Positions 23,901-35,211 of a DNA stretch of 64,000 nucleotides are shown in pieces. Below the pieces are notes generated by a model that was not told where the DNA came from, ran no database searches, and saw only the letters and a program-made list of their open reading frames with translations. Where the stretch lies: NCBI GenBank assembly GCA_031213475.1, contig JARUPZ010000011.1:434001-498000 (forward strand), in the 5' to 3' direction. The translations under genes and the position numbers were made by a program. The DNA comes from Nereocystis luetkeana. Taxonomy: Eukaryota; Sar; Phaeophyceae; Laminariales; Laminariaceae. Within the stretch, counting starts at the first letter, position 1. Every line of letters starts with the position of its first letter.

Positions 23901-26900
23901 TTTCCTTAACAAAAAAAACTAGGCTTCGTAGATTTTTCGAAGCCTGTTTCTTACGAACAGGCCGATACTGCTATGGCTTTTACTACTACTACAACTGTAC
24001 TACAGCTATCCATGGGATGTACTTTAATCAAGTATTAATGTTCGTGTTCCGTGTCCGTGCCGATGGACACTCCTAGTGTCATGATCATGGAGACCTTTCC
24101 CCCCTGAGTTTTTTCTGACTCCCGCTGGGTTCAAACCATGGACCAACGCCCAGATGGGTACGGTGACTCGAGTACTGAGAAAAGCTGGGGAGACTAATGA
24201 GGGTTTTTAGTGGGTTCAAATCCCACACACTACTACTTGAGTCGGGAGAGAGAGATAATATCTACTAATACACTCAGGTGCCTACATCCTCGGAGTAAAC
24301 CACACTTTGATGACGGTCAGAGACAGGCCCGACTAAGGTGGAAGAATCGAACCGAGTTCGAACCGGTGCACGAAAACTTGAGAAATAAGTGTGGACAGGG
24401 GTTTCCTCTCGCTCTCCGGGGCGCAAAAAAAAAGAAGAAACAAGTGCTATGAATGTGCTACGTACATGAGTACCATCCATACCACTGCCATAAAAAGAGA
24501 AACAAAGAGCGAGCACAAAACCTGGCCTAATGGAACTCGTGCAACGAATCCAGTGTCACACATACAGCTCAGCTCGTGCGGCAGTTATCTTACATACCAT
24601 ACGGACTAGAAATTCAAGTAGCGACTGCGGCACGTAGCGTCTGTCTACGACGACATCCGCTGGTCCAAGTATAACACTACCCCGCACTCCTCAACATACC
24701 CCATTAAAAAAGTGTCAAATTGCATCAAATACTTTGAAGCAGGGCTGTTTACGGGTGGAGTCAAACCTCGTCGGTCACGTCAAGGAAGTGTGGCCCGACC
24801 CGATCCGGGAGCGTTTGGAAACTTCCCGACCCGACCCGACCCGACCCGACCCGACCCGACCCGACCCGACCCGACCCGACCCGACCCGACCCGACCCGAC
24901 CCGACCCGACCCGACCCGACCCGACACGACCCGACCCGACCCGACCCGACCCGACCCGACCCGACCCGACCCGACCCGACCCGACCCGACCCGACCCGAC
25001 CCGACCCGACCCGACCCGACCCGACCCGACCCGACCCGGCCCGGCCCGGCCCGACCCGTCAGATTTCGAAAAGTTCCTGAGCCTGAACCAACCCGCGGAT
25101 CTGGTCATGGGCGGTGAAGAGCCCTGTATACATTATGAAAATTGGGCCCTAGGGACATGTTCCATGGCTTCATCAGGACAAAGTCAGGCACAGACTCGTT
25201 CGGTACTGGTACTCACCGTAGACAGGCCGGCGCCCGTGTTCGTCAAACGTGCGCAGCGACACAGGAGCACCAGGCCTCCACAATCTGACGGTACCATCCC
25301 ACGAGGAAGACGCAAAAATGTCTTTAGACACCAGGTTCCAGTCCACTCCCGACACCTCTGACAGGAGTATGATAAGTATACACAGGGTGTGATACGTATT
25401 CACAGGGTGTGATAAGTATCACAGGGTGTGATAAGTATCACAGGGTGTGATAAGCATTCACAGTGTGTGATAAGTATCACAGGGTGTGACAAGTATTCAC
25501 AGGGTGTGATAAGTATTCACAGGGTGTGGTGATTTTTCACAGGGTGTGATAAGTATTGACAGGGTGTGATAAGTATTGACAGGGTGTGATAAGTATTAAT
25601 GTATTCACAGGGTGCGATAAGAATTCACAGGGTGTGATGAACATTCACAGGGGGTGATAAGTACGCACAGGGTGTGATAAGTATTCACAGGGTGTGATAA
25701 TAATTCACAGGGTGTGATGGGCATTCACAGGGTGTGACAAGTATGCACAGGGTGTGATAAGTATGCACAGGGTGTGATAAGTATGCACAGGGTGTGATAA
25801 GTATTCACAGAGTGTGATAATCATTCACAGGGTGTAATAAGCGTTCACAGGGTGTGACAAGTATGCACAGGGTGTGATAAGTATGCACAGGGTGTGATAA
25901 GTATTCACAGGGTGTGATAAATCACAGGGTGTGATGAGTATTCACAGTGTGTGGTAGGTATTCACGTATTCACAGGGTGTGATAGGTATTCACGTATTCA
26001 CAGGGTGAGAAGCATTCGCAGGGTATGATAAGTACGATACGCAGCTTATTCCACGACTGCAGTACTGTAACTGCTGCGTCAAGGCTTACAGAACAACGGT
26101 AAAGGATATTGTAGATAGCGCTCGATCAGCGGGAGTTCACAGGCTGTGTATTGTGGCGGTCGCATTTTTTCTTCATTCTGGAACGCGAGGCCCCCAAGGT
26201 TGCAGGGCAGAAGACCAAACCAAGCTTAGGAAGAGCCATCTAGTGCAAGGCGTCTGGTTACCATTCGTTGCGAGTCGAGGGCGGAAGAAAGGGGTAACGC
26301 CTTCTCGCGATAGGAAACGCAAGGCACGAGCCGTAGTGGAAGATTGGGGAGGAGAGCCTGCCGTGTTACGCTGGAGACTACACGTACTTGTACTTGTACT
26401 TGTACATGAGGTGCGACCAGGAGGGAGGAAAGAAAGGGGAAGAAAGAAAACTCGACGACCTTAAACGGAACGCCTCTGTAGAAGGAACCTTCAATACCAT
26501 GTAACCGGGTATAACCTTCAACCTACAAGTGTTCCGTATGATACTACTGCTGCAAAGAACATGGGCTAACCTTGAGCATGCTCCCTCCAGTCAGACACCG
26601 GGAAGCCGTCTTCTGTCCTCAAGTCCCAGAGCTTTACCACGCCATCTGGGGGCCATACATGTGTAAACAGGAAGCAGTCGAACCCACATGGCAATTGGAC
26701 GAGATTATTGTCGTGACACAACATCAGCAGCGGCAGGGAGCTACCCGTCACGCCTTACAGCAGGCCTACAATGAAGCACAGCACCGCACAGCACTTGAGA
26801 CGGTGCGTGCCCGCGGAGAGCTTGTTCGTACGGTGGGGGGAAGAGAAAGAGAGAGCTCTCCACGTTAACGTTATGTCAAATCTCGACGAATCCGCTCAAA

Positions 26901-29013
26901 GATTGGTGCGGCACTGCATGCCACGTGTCCTTGACAGAGCGCCTTTACAGCCAAGCGCAGGTCTTACCCCGTTGCTACTATTAATGCAACGCCCTTATCA
27001 CTCTTAGTATTGCTGCAGTCCCGGTTCAGGGACAAACTACTTAGAATTTGAGTGCATTGTCCCCAAGACGGGACTGCAGTGTGCCGTAAAAGGGCTAAGC
27101 CCCTACCTTAAGCACCTATTAACAGCCGCGGGATCACAAAACACACTAATTGGACAGGTCGGACTTTCATGAAACGGCCATCGATGCGCGGTGTGTGTGG
27201 TGTGGTGAGACTTGCTCTTTGCAAAAGGGGTACTATTAATAGTAGCATTTCACAGGAAATCACAATATACGCAGTACATGAAGTGGGGAATCGGGACTAT
27301 TAAAATGATATTATCAATAGTAAAGCTGGGCCCGCCAAAAGACGGGCGAAGGTTCTCGAAGTCGTATCTCACGAACCGCTGAAAATCAGGACTTGGAAAT
27401 TGGAAGCACTGACCCCGATACCATAGCGGACACGTACAGTAGGTCAAAAGCTTTTGTGAAGACCCGACTCGTTCTCGCTAAGATATCCAAGAACACTTAA
27501 AAAGTGCCATTGCTTGTCGACATTAAGACGTAAAATCAGCATGACGGCTACAAAAATCGTCATTACCGATTAAGGTAGAACATTGGTGTGGACAGGGCTG
27601 GCTCAAGACCCAAGGAGACAATCCATATCAGTTGCACTGCTCAATTCGTCACTCATCAAGCGGTTCATTTTTACTGCGATGCCCAGATAATTTTTGCGAA
27701 TTTCGACATGAAATCTTGATGTCGTATTCGAACCGCAGGCACACATAAATGGAATGCCTGCCATTATTGTTCTTGTTTTTTTTTACGCAAGTTATGGCCG
27801 CTTTTTTATTTTTTCGGGTCGCTAACATCGGCCGTATATCTTGAATCAGAAATAAAATAAACTGAAAAAGTAAGGCTTTCCATTTGTTCGCTATGCATAA
27901 TCAACATCGTGTACAAAAATCGCATCCAACTACGTAATATTGACCGGGGCAAAGCCCATCCACCGCCCTGGCAGTGGCTTGGCTTGGCTGCCCCAGCACG
28001 TACCTGCCCCCGCTGTGACGAGCTGTCTAGGGTGGCACTCGCTCCAAGCACAGTCGAACAGACCGGCTTGCGTGTCGAAGCTCCGCACCTACCGCATTAC
28101 ATCGCAAGACACGCATGCATGATTCGATGATATAGGTATTGCACAACACGTTGGGCATGGTACAAAAATATCATCAATATCAGGCGCAATGTGGACGGCA
28201 AGGCTGCGTGTCTTTCACAGCACTAATTTGACCCTGCATGCTCCGCCGCTATGCCCGTACAGCATCTGCGAGGCAAGCCATTAGCGGTACAAGTTGATTC
28301 AGCTATTGATGTGTTCATGGTATTCATAGTGTCATAAATACTAACAGCAGTGGTGTCATTCAAGATGCGCGAATTTCTCGCAAGAGCAAGAGCAAGGATA
28401 AAAACTCAACAACGTTTCAATTAATCGGTATGAACGAGCACAGCGATCGTGGTGCAGTTTTTTCACATAAAATTGAAGCTGCCTACCACTCAAACCTGGT
28501 ACCAGGTACGTAAAAAAACAGATTATGCCGGGTGCTGTAACCGCCACGCGTTGTAGGCGTCGTTAAACTCTCATACAGCACACGCCACTCTTATCACCTA
28601 TGTCCAGAGACCCCTGTGGGCGTCGTTCAAAGCTCGTACAGCACATACCACTCATGTACAGAGATGTGGGCGTCGTTGAAAGCCCATAAAGCACATACCA
28701 CTCCCATCATTCATATCCAGACATGTGTCAACACACGACCACATCATCACACATCTCTCAGTCACACCAACACATGCCCACACCTCACCACGCCTCTATC
28801 AGTCACACTACCACACGACAACATATTACCACACCTCTCAGCCACACCGCCACTACATGACCACACGACCACATGTCACCCTCATCACACCTCTCTCAGC
28901 CCCGCGGAGCTGCGATCTCGGTCGACCACATGCAGGCGACCGTTTCCAACTATGCCGAAGTACTGCGCCGTTGCAACCGCCACACGCTCGCCTTCGAAGG
29001 GGCTGAACTCCAC
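17938..29013 (-). CDS. PEX7: peroxin-7, PTS2 import receptor (5' exon missing)
   Basis: Seven minus-strand exons join in frame: 29013-28891, 28088-28004, 26645-26571, 25357-25217, 23700-23597, 19850-19732 and 18220-17938 (TGA), giving 309 residues; the family has about 320. PEX7 is a cytosolic WD40 propeller that carries PTS2 proteins to peroxisomes. The order follows human and plant PEX7: VEFSPFEGERVAVATAQYFG, then VRSFDTQAGLFDCAWSE, DGVVKLWD, REHAQEVSGVDWN, SSSWDGTVRLW, GAVWCP...SGDGTARVMD, GQEVLAGDWDKY, GAVRTWDLRLPR, SGHRYAVRRLRYSPH and EHTEFVAGVAFS. Each codon split by an intron completes to the expected residue. Donors are GTGTGA, GTACGT, GTTAGC, GTGAGT, GTGAGG and GTCGGT. A short first exon (ATG to about the family GY motif, ending in phase 0) must lie above 29013; I could not place it. 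The coding frame has no break. Confidence 0.92.
18221..19731. other. last intron of PEX7
   Basis: A 1.5-kb intron with a repetitive patch near 18790-18940 (tandem imperfect copies of a CTGGTCTTCGG / CTGGTATTTGG word), a TTAGGG-like patch near 19025 and one complete hairpin MITE at 19291. No exon. Confidence 0.55.
19291..19399. mobile_element. 109-bp hairpin MITE, copy 1
   Basis: The ends TATTACGGGGGACCATAG and its reverse complement enclose an AT-rich loop, so almost the whole element can fold on itself. Length and sequence match the copies at 20120, 20730 and 21927. TA occurs at both ends. It has no coding capacity. Confidence 0.85.
20120..20228. mobile_element. 109-bp hairpin MITE, copy 2
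   Basis: Same family and orientation as copy 1, with few differences (AACAGGACC in place of AATAGGACC). It is flanked by TA at both ends and is intact by length. Confidence 0.85.
20730..20838. mobile_element. 109-bp hairpin MITE, copy 3 (inverted)
   Basis: The terminal inverted repeats match copies 1 and 2, but the asymmetric loop is reversed, so this copy inserted in the opposite orientation. It is full length. Confidence 0.85.
21138..21233. mobile_element. piggyBac-like MITE, copy 1
   Basis: Arms AGGACCGCAGTCCCG and GGGACTGCAGTTCT form an inverted repeat. The right end AAAAGGG is followed by TTAA, the piggyBac target, and the left side has the altered form TCAA. About 96 bp and noncoding. 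Related copies lie near 27003 and 49563. Confidence 0.65.
21927..22035. mobile_element. 109-bp hairpin MITE, copy 4
   Basis: Full-length member with a few substitutions in both arms (GGGGGGCC on the left, GGTCCTCC on the right), so it is somewhat older than copies 1 to 3. Confidence 0.85.
22574..22683. mobile_element. hairpin MITE, copy 5 (diverged)
   Basis: Recognisable by ACGGGGGACCATAGTAATC on the left and GGTCCCCCGTA on the right. The loop has drifted more than in copies 1 to 4. Confidence 0.8.
23137..23357. mobile_element. old hairpin MITE split by a younger one
   Basis: The left part (about 23137-23203) and the right part (23320-23357) together match one inverted-orientation copy like copy 3. 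Between them sits a complete copy at 23204-23319. The junctions TTTTTACTA / ACAACATC are exactly where the family loop would continue (TTTTTACTA / AGAATATT in copy 3). Confidence 0.8.
23204..23319. mobile_element. hairpin MITE nested inside another copy
   Basis: It starts TATTTCGGGGGACCATAG and ends CCCCCGAAATA. TA lies on both sides, once in the uninterrupted relative, so the target-site duplication is TA, as for Tc1/mariner-type elements. It is 116 bp rather than 109 because CCAGGTATCT replaces three loop-side bases at about 23291-23300. Confidence 0.8.
24139..24441 (+). repeat. SINE-like repeat, copy 2
   Basis: Inverted relative of the copy at 10938-11252, with high similarity over about 300 bp. 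It begins GGACCAACGCCCAGATGGGT, carries the B-box-like GGGTTCAAATCCC near 24210-24225 and ends GGGGCGC plus an A-rich tail. It sits in a PEX7 intron. Confidence 0.6.
24825..25058. repeat. GACCC pentanucleotide array
   Basis: About 46 nearly perfect copies of GACCC, ending in a few GGCCC variants. It lies in a PEX7 intron, its edge 159 bases below the donor of the exon 25357-25217. The Pro-Thr-Arg-Pro-Asp repeat frames it creates are not genes. Confidence 0.95.
25370..26030. repeat. 20-bp minisatellite
   Basis: About 32 head-to-tail units of TATTCACAGGGTGTGATAAG or close variants, some with internal duplications (TATTCACGTATTCAC). It fills the 3' part of a PEX7 intron on the minus strand, and its last unit ends about 12 bases before the exon at 25357. 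Confidence 0.95.
26031..28890. other. 5' introns of PEX7 around two short exons
   Basis: Apart from the exons 28088-28004 and 26645-26571, the stretch holds only the piggyBac-like MITE near 27003, an ACTTGT repeat near 26384-26404 and a CACACCTCTC-rich patch near 28725-28890. No other gene was seen. Confidence 0.5.
27003..27098. mobile_element. piggyBac-like MITE, copy 2
   Basis: Arms CTGCAGTCCCG and CGGGACTGCAG, with a loop like copy 1 (ACAAACTACTTAGAATTTGAG). The right end AAAAGGG is followed by CTAA, a decayed TTAA. Confidence 0.6.
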
Positions 29014-30910
29014 CTGCCATAAACGCACAAACAGGTCGCAAGGCAATGCACACACGTGGCATGCTAAGGAACGAGGCCGTGGATGAGGGATGCCGTATTA
29101 AAGTTAATAGTATGTATCGACATGAAAGACTGCGCTTCGGTGTATTGGACGCTGCATCACAAAAAAAGGCCTTTTCGCCGGCCATGGGGTGATCAACGTA
29201 CAGTCAGTATAACGTACAGTCAGAGTATCTAGTGGTAGATAGAGCAGTACGGATGCTACAGCACTAGTGGCAGCAACATGTCAAACTGAGCGCGATGTCG
29301 ATTGGTGCTGAAGGGGCAGGTTTGTTATCGTTGAAGGTTCAATGTCGCAGGCGGGTGGCGCAGAGAAGTTGGGCATTCCCCCTCGCATATACACATACCT
29401 GGTATTAATAATATATAATAATATATAAACGGTGCGTGCACGGGCCTACCTGATACGACAAGGGCGCGTTTCCGCCTCCCCAACTCACCACCACAGAATT
29501 TCCTTCAAGTACGCAATACTTACAGCAGTATCGTACACCAGGAAATCACGAAAAATAAAATTATCGCAGGTCGTATTTATCATATGTGCGAATGATTCTG
29601 ATACTGCTGTCATTGTGGCTTAAAAAATGCATCACCCTTTTGCAAGTTCTCACGGCGCGTAGGGCAACAGGCGACGACACAGAGGATAAGGCGGTGGCCG
29701 ATAAATTGGTTACGATCGACGTTTGACTCGCACTGCTTCTGCCGGCAAAGCCTCCCGACCAAAGTTGGTCAGGGTCGTGGGATGGGTACAGTCTAAAGTC
29801 AGTATTGGCATTCAACTTCCTCTGTAAATCTAATACTTCGAAGTAGTAGTATAATGGCCATCTTGTCCTCCCGGCAAAACAAGAAGTACCACCCTGGCAT
29901 TGATGACGAGCACCATTCTGATACACAGAGTGAAAGCACCACGGATGTTACCCAGGCATATTTTCACTCCCTCCCTCCCCCCTCCACCAACAACATGTGA
30001 CTGGCAGCAAGCTAACTCGTACAGAACGGATATATTATACGAAGTATACAAACAAATGTACGTATAGATGTATGTGTGTATGTAAGTACGTACAAGAACA
30101 GATAGCACAGAACATGACACCGATTTGTTTCGGTTACAGTACACGAATAGAACCCGTAGTTACTAGAGCTGGACCGTTAGAAAAAATCTTGGGTGCCCCG
30201 CGGGTATACCCGCGACACCAATACCCGTTTGCCGCGTAGGGCAATGCCCAAATACCCGCGAATATTTGGTATACGAGTACCCGTTGGGATATCCGCGAGA
30301 AATCCGGGGGGGGGGTCAGTTATATACTCCGGTACAGCATCCCTCCCATACACATCCAGAAACCCCCTTCCTTTTTTCGTCGTTCGGCGTGGTGCAACTC
30401 TGAAGGCTAATGGGTCTACTCTTATGATAGATTACTTCTCGACAATTCGCTAGTCTAGTATTACAGATACCACGCTGCGAGCACACGCTTTGGAGCGCGC
30501 TTGGCGCGGGCATTGAACAACAGCGGAACAGCACGCCACAACACCACTTCAAATCGTGAAAAGCTGCACATCTGCGCGTTGATTGCTGGCTATCAACAGG
30601 GTATGCGTATGCACCAAGGCCTACTCGTAGTTCGTCGACGTCGATCAGACATGACATAGCTCACACTGGCTTCGCACCTGCTGTGTCCACCGTATCATGT
30701 CCCTTTCATTTGGTACACCGCTGTACACTTACTGCTTGGTGTGTAGGCGGTATGCGGTATAGGGTTCTACGCAGAGTGTGGGCCCATTCGTGTCCCCTTA
30801 TTTGAGTTCTTACGTCACAGGTGCCATCTCATTCCAACTACATGTGGTGTGTACGTGAACAAGAAGAGCTACATATAGTAGTACATAGCTTTATTGTGTG
30901 TGTTTTTCCT

Positions 30911-31878
30911 GAGCGTGCTCGGTTCATACATCCCTGGCATCTCAGAGCTCCCACTTGGACACCGCCTCCTTCTATTACTCTCCGGCGAGAGACTTTTTCC
31001 CTGTTTTTGTTTTAGTTTAGGGTGCGTGCTTGTACCCAGAGCACGGCACCGCGGGCGAGCGCGGCGCCATCGCGGGTGTCGGCGGGCGCTGGTGGGCGGA
31101 GGGTGGGTTGGAAGGAGCGCGGTCACTGGGGTTGGAAGGAGCGCGGTCACTGGTTTTGTGGCTAGGCGTCGCGTGTGCATCGAGACATGAGGGAGCCATG
31201 CATGGGCTCTGTCTGGCGTCTTGATGTCGAATTGAAGATAATATGTGCGAGTCTATAAGGGCTGTTTTGAGTTGCAAAAAACAATTGAGCGGTGCTTATT
31301 TATGCGACCAAGCAGAACTACAGAGAGAGAGCATCGCAGTCTGAGCACCTGCATTGTCGAGCTGGCGAACGAGGGCCGCCGTGAGCACCGGGCTTCACAC
31401 GAAGCGCGCGACGGGGCTCACTGTGGCAGAGAGGGAGGAAAACTTTACCCTGACCGAATCGGTCCCGAGGTCGTGGTGAGAGGGGAAGGCATCGTACGGT
31501 ACGAGACTGAGAGATGCTCTGCTCTTCGACATTTCTTTCTGACCGGCGCGAGGTGTTCCAACGAGGCGGGGAATATTTACATCAAAGGGGACGGGGGTTT
31601 TTTCTTCTGCTTTTAATTTTCGTTTTCATTTCCATGATTGATGCGGTGCTATGCCGTGCTGTGATCTCTCTTTTTCGCTTATACCATAAAAAGAGAATAC
31701 GTATGTACGTGCGTGCATACGTGCGGCGCCCGGGTTCTTTTTTTGGATGGAGCACGGAGCTCTAGGCATTTGCAAGTCGCCTGTTTGCAACTAGTTGTTA
31801 AGATCATCTGTTCCGTTCTATTCTTCCTCGTACGCGAGCGTAGCGGGCGGGATCGCCCGCTGCGCGAAGCGCCTTGTA
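30911..31878 (-). repeat. dispersed repeat R, copy 1 (inverted)
   Basis: Reverse-complement relative of R2 and R3 over most of its 968 bp. It starts GAGCGTGCTCGG and ends with GCGGGCG...CGCCCGC followed by GCGAAGCGCCTTGTA. It has an internal tandem duplication of GGAAGGAGCGCGGTCACTGG near 31110-31150. The class is unknown; no transposase or reverse transcriptase frame was seen. Confidence 0.75.
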
Positions 31879-32345
31879 CATACCTACCATAAACAATACG
31901 GTAAACAGGCAGAACATTCATCGTTTTGCACTTTTGACGGCCAACCGTACTCCACACAATGATACACTCTTCTATTATTTTATGGTATGTATGTAGATAT
32001 GTACTGCATCCACCTCGACAGTCACCGGCGAGGACCCGGGTACACGCAAGTTTTCGCGGGTACCTTGTTCACTTGCCACGGGCACCCGGAATACCCGCCG
32101 GGTACGCGTACCCGGGTAGGGTATTGGGTCCCACGTTAGGCGGGTACCGTACCCGTTGTGGCCGGCACCTGGCGGGGTGCGGCTCTACAGTAGAAGTTAG
32201 TGCCTGTACGCTTTAAAGTTACAAAAGTCGCAGTTTTTCCGATCAGACATCAGCCAGATACCAGGTTCTGCAGTACGACACTTCGACCTTGAATATACGC
32301 CTACGACTATGCTCTGTAATCGGGAATATTATACTGGTAGTATTT

Positions 32346-33436
32346 TACAAGGCGCTTCGCTCCGCGGGCGGCCTACGCCGCCCCCTACGCTCGCTCAGGA
32401 ATCAGGAAGAAAAAGTACATCAAATTATGCGAAGCGGACAGAGGTCCGTGATTGATTAGTGTTTTAGTATTGAACTGGCGACTTGATAATGCCAAGAGCC
32501 CCACCGCCATGCTTCAGGAGAAGACTGCTCGGACGCCACATACACGCTTCGCGTCGCGGATGTCGTACGCACGTACATACCCAAGGTAGGGTACTTTTTT
32601 TCTTCTTTTGATATGCTTCACGTCTGTACACGCATGCGCGAAAGAGAAAGCACAGCAAGGCACAGAAACACAGCAAAAACAATGTAAATGAAACCGAAAT
32701 TTTTGGAAAGAAAAAAAAATCCCGTCCCCTCTCGTGTACTATTTCTCTGCCTGATTGGAACAGCCCGGTCAAAAAGAAAAAAAGAAAAAAAAGCGAATAG
32801 AAGAGCTTCTCTCTCAGCCTCGTACGCCGCCCGCCCCTCTCGCGACCATCTCGCAACCGATTCGGTCCCGGTAAAGCTTTCCTCCCTCTCTGCCACAGTG
32901 AGCCCCGTCGCCCGCCTCGCGTGAAGCCCGGTGCTCACCATGGCCGTCGCTCCCAAGCTCGACAAAGTTAGTACTCAGAATGCGTCGCTCTCTAATTGAT
33001 TTTTAATTTCGCCGCAAAAATAAGTACCGCTTGAATGCTATTTTGCATATCACAACGACCATTATATACTCGTCCATAGTATAACCGGAACCACATCAGG
33101 AGGCCAGACAGAGCCCGTTCTACTTCCCTCGTGTCCCGAGGCACACGCGACGCCTCGTCACCAAAGCGGCGACCGCGCTCCTTGCAACCCCCCCCCCCCC
33201 TCTACCCGCCACCACCCGCTGACACCCGCGACGGCGCCGGGCTCGCCCGCGATGCAGTGCTCCGAGTACACGCACGCGCACGAAGCGAAAGAAGAAAAAA
33301 ACGAAAAAATAACCCGAAAGCGCCGAAAGAGATATAAAATGAAGAACCGCAGGAAAGGTCCGGCAAGCAATGAAAGGAGGCGATTTCAACTTGGGAGCTC
33401 TGAGAGGTCAGTCATGTACCAATCGAGCACGCTCAG
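32346..33436 (+). repeat. dispersed repeat R, copy 2
   Basis: It starts TACAAGGCGCTTCGC, then the palindrome GCGGGCGGCCTACGCCGCCC, and ends near CGAGCACGCTC. Inside, a pyrimidine-rich leader is followed by caccATGG at 32938-32942, opening MAVAPKLDK and then GTTAGT, which could be a donor. This resembles a promoter, leader and short first exon carried by the element. Length 1.09 kb. Confidence 0.75.
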
Positions 33437-33459
33437 AGAGTGATATATCTCTAAGTAGT

Positions 33460-34551
33460 TACAAGGCGCTTCGCTCCGCGGGCGGCCTACGCCGCCCGCT
33501 ACGCTCACTCAGGAAATAATAAAGTATATTTGGTATCAAATTATGCGAAGTGACCGAGGTCCACGATTGAGTTTAGGTCGAAATTGCAAACCGGCGACTT
33601 GATAATGCCAAGAGTCCCGCCGCCATGCTTCAGGAAAAAACAGCTCCGACGCCAGCTCGGATGCCACATACGCTTCGCGTCGCGGATGTCGTACGTACGT
33701 ACATACCCCAGGTAGGATACTACTGTATGTACTTATTTTCTTTTTTCGATATGCTCTGTGTCTGGTCTCGTACGTACGAAGAAAGCGAAAGCACAGCACG
33801 GCACAGCAGCAAAAACAATGAAGATGAAACTGGAAACTCGGAAAGGAAAAAAAATCCCCCCGTCCCCTCTCGTGTAATACTTTTCTGCCTGATTGGAACA
33901 CCTTACACCCGGTCGAAAAGAAGAAAAGAAAAGAAACGCACATAAGAGCTTCTCTCTCAGCCTCGTACGCCGCCCGCCCCTCTCGCGACCACCTCGCTAC
34001 CGATTCGGCCCAGGCAAAGCTTTCGTCACTCTCTGCCACAATCAGCCCCGTCGCCCGCCTCGCGTGAAGCCCGGTGCTCACCGTGGCCGTCGTTCGCCAG
34101 CTCGATAACGTTGGTGTTCAAACTGCACACCTGCCTCTTTCAACTTTAGCGTAGTCGCAAAAATAAGCACCGCTTGAATATTATCTTGCCGTCCCGAACG
34201 ACCCTTATCACTCGTACATACTCTATCAACAATCATAAATGGAAGCCAGACAAAGCCCGTTCATGCATCCCTCGTGTCTCAAGGCACACGCGACGCCTAG
34301 GCACGAAAGCGGCGACCGCGCTCCTTTCAACCCCCCCTCTACCCGCCAGCACCCGCTGACACCCGCGACGGTGCCGGGTTCTCCCGCGATGCCGTGCTCG
34401 GAGTACACGCACGCACACGAAACGAAAGAAGAAAAAAGGAAGAAAGGACCGAGAAAACAGGACTGCTGGAAAGGTCCGGCAAGTAATGAAAGGAGGCGGT
34501 TTGGAAGTGGGAGCTCTGAGAGGCCAGGGATGTACCAACCGAGCACGCCTA
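33460..34551 (+). repeat. dispersed repeat R, copy 3
   Basis: Direct-orientation neighbour of R2, starting 24 bases after it with the same TACAAGGCGCTTCGC and palindrome. It is closely similar along its whole length. The internal start codon of R2 is GTG here (GCTCACCGTGG), so the putative first exon is not conserved. Confidence 0.75.
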
Positions 34552-35211
34552 GGGGTTGTGATCTAGGTATGTATTTCTATATACCAGGTATCTGGTACCA
34601 GGTACCTGGTATACCAGAAGGGTTTCGTGCAGCAATCGCCGCTGAAGACGATTCCCAAATCCAGATTAAAAAGTACCAGGTAAATAAAAGACTGGCAGGA
34701 AATACACAACCTGCTTCGAGTGAGTATCTTTATGCAGTGCAGTACCGGTTTACTCAGTATAACGCGGGTCGGACATCGGACAAGGCGCATCATCTTCGTA
34801 AGCTTGTTCTGCAGTTACTGCAGTTGTAGGTTCCTGCGGGGTACGAGTCCCTCAGTACAGAGTAGTACGAGTACTCGAGTTAGTATACGAGTTCGTCGTA
34901 CCAGGTATACCGCCGTTTGCACTGATTTACAAACAGTACCATAACTAAAAGTACAGTCAGTACCTCGGGTACCTGGTAACTGCTGTTGTTACCCACCGGC
35001 ACTCTACTATATACAGAGCGTATGCGAGTAAGGGTAGAGGAGTTAGAGGAGTAGGATAGCACTCCTCTGTTTCCTCCCCGGTTGACCTGCAGCATGTCCC
35101 AGGAAGACTTCTGATCTTTTGTACTTGCCATATCTACTTTTCTTACTGGACAACTGAATACCTGGTACGTAACAGTAGGGCAAACCAAACCTGTCTTTTC
35201 CGAGCCAGGTA

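Larger units (their letters stand above)
23701..25216. other. PEX7 intron with SINE-like copy and GACCC array
   Basis: A 1.5-kb intron. Apart from the SINE-like repeat at 24139 and the pentanucleotide array at 24825, nothing is recognised. Confidence 0.55.

Noticed and set aside
24712-25117. Open frames of Pro-Thr-Arg-Pro-Asp and Arg-Val-Gly-Ser-Gly repeats
   Set aside because: They are translations of the GACCC array and flank, open in several frames by composition.
25370-26030. Regular repeats resembling a CRISPR array
   Set aside because: Units follow each other head to tail without unique spacers, and the region is a eukaryotic intron; it is a minisatellite.
30911-34551. Retroelement or virus-like identity for repeats R1 to R3
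   Set aside because: No polymerase, integrase, capsid or envelope reading was recognised and the ends do not look like long terminal repeats; the class is left open.
34239-34829. 196-codon plus frame
   Set aside because: It runs from the end of repeat R3 into unrelated DNA; the matching parts of R1 and R2 do not keep the frame.
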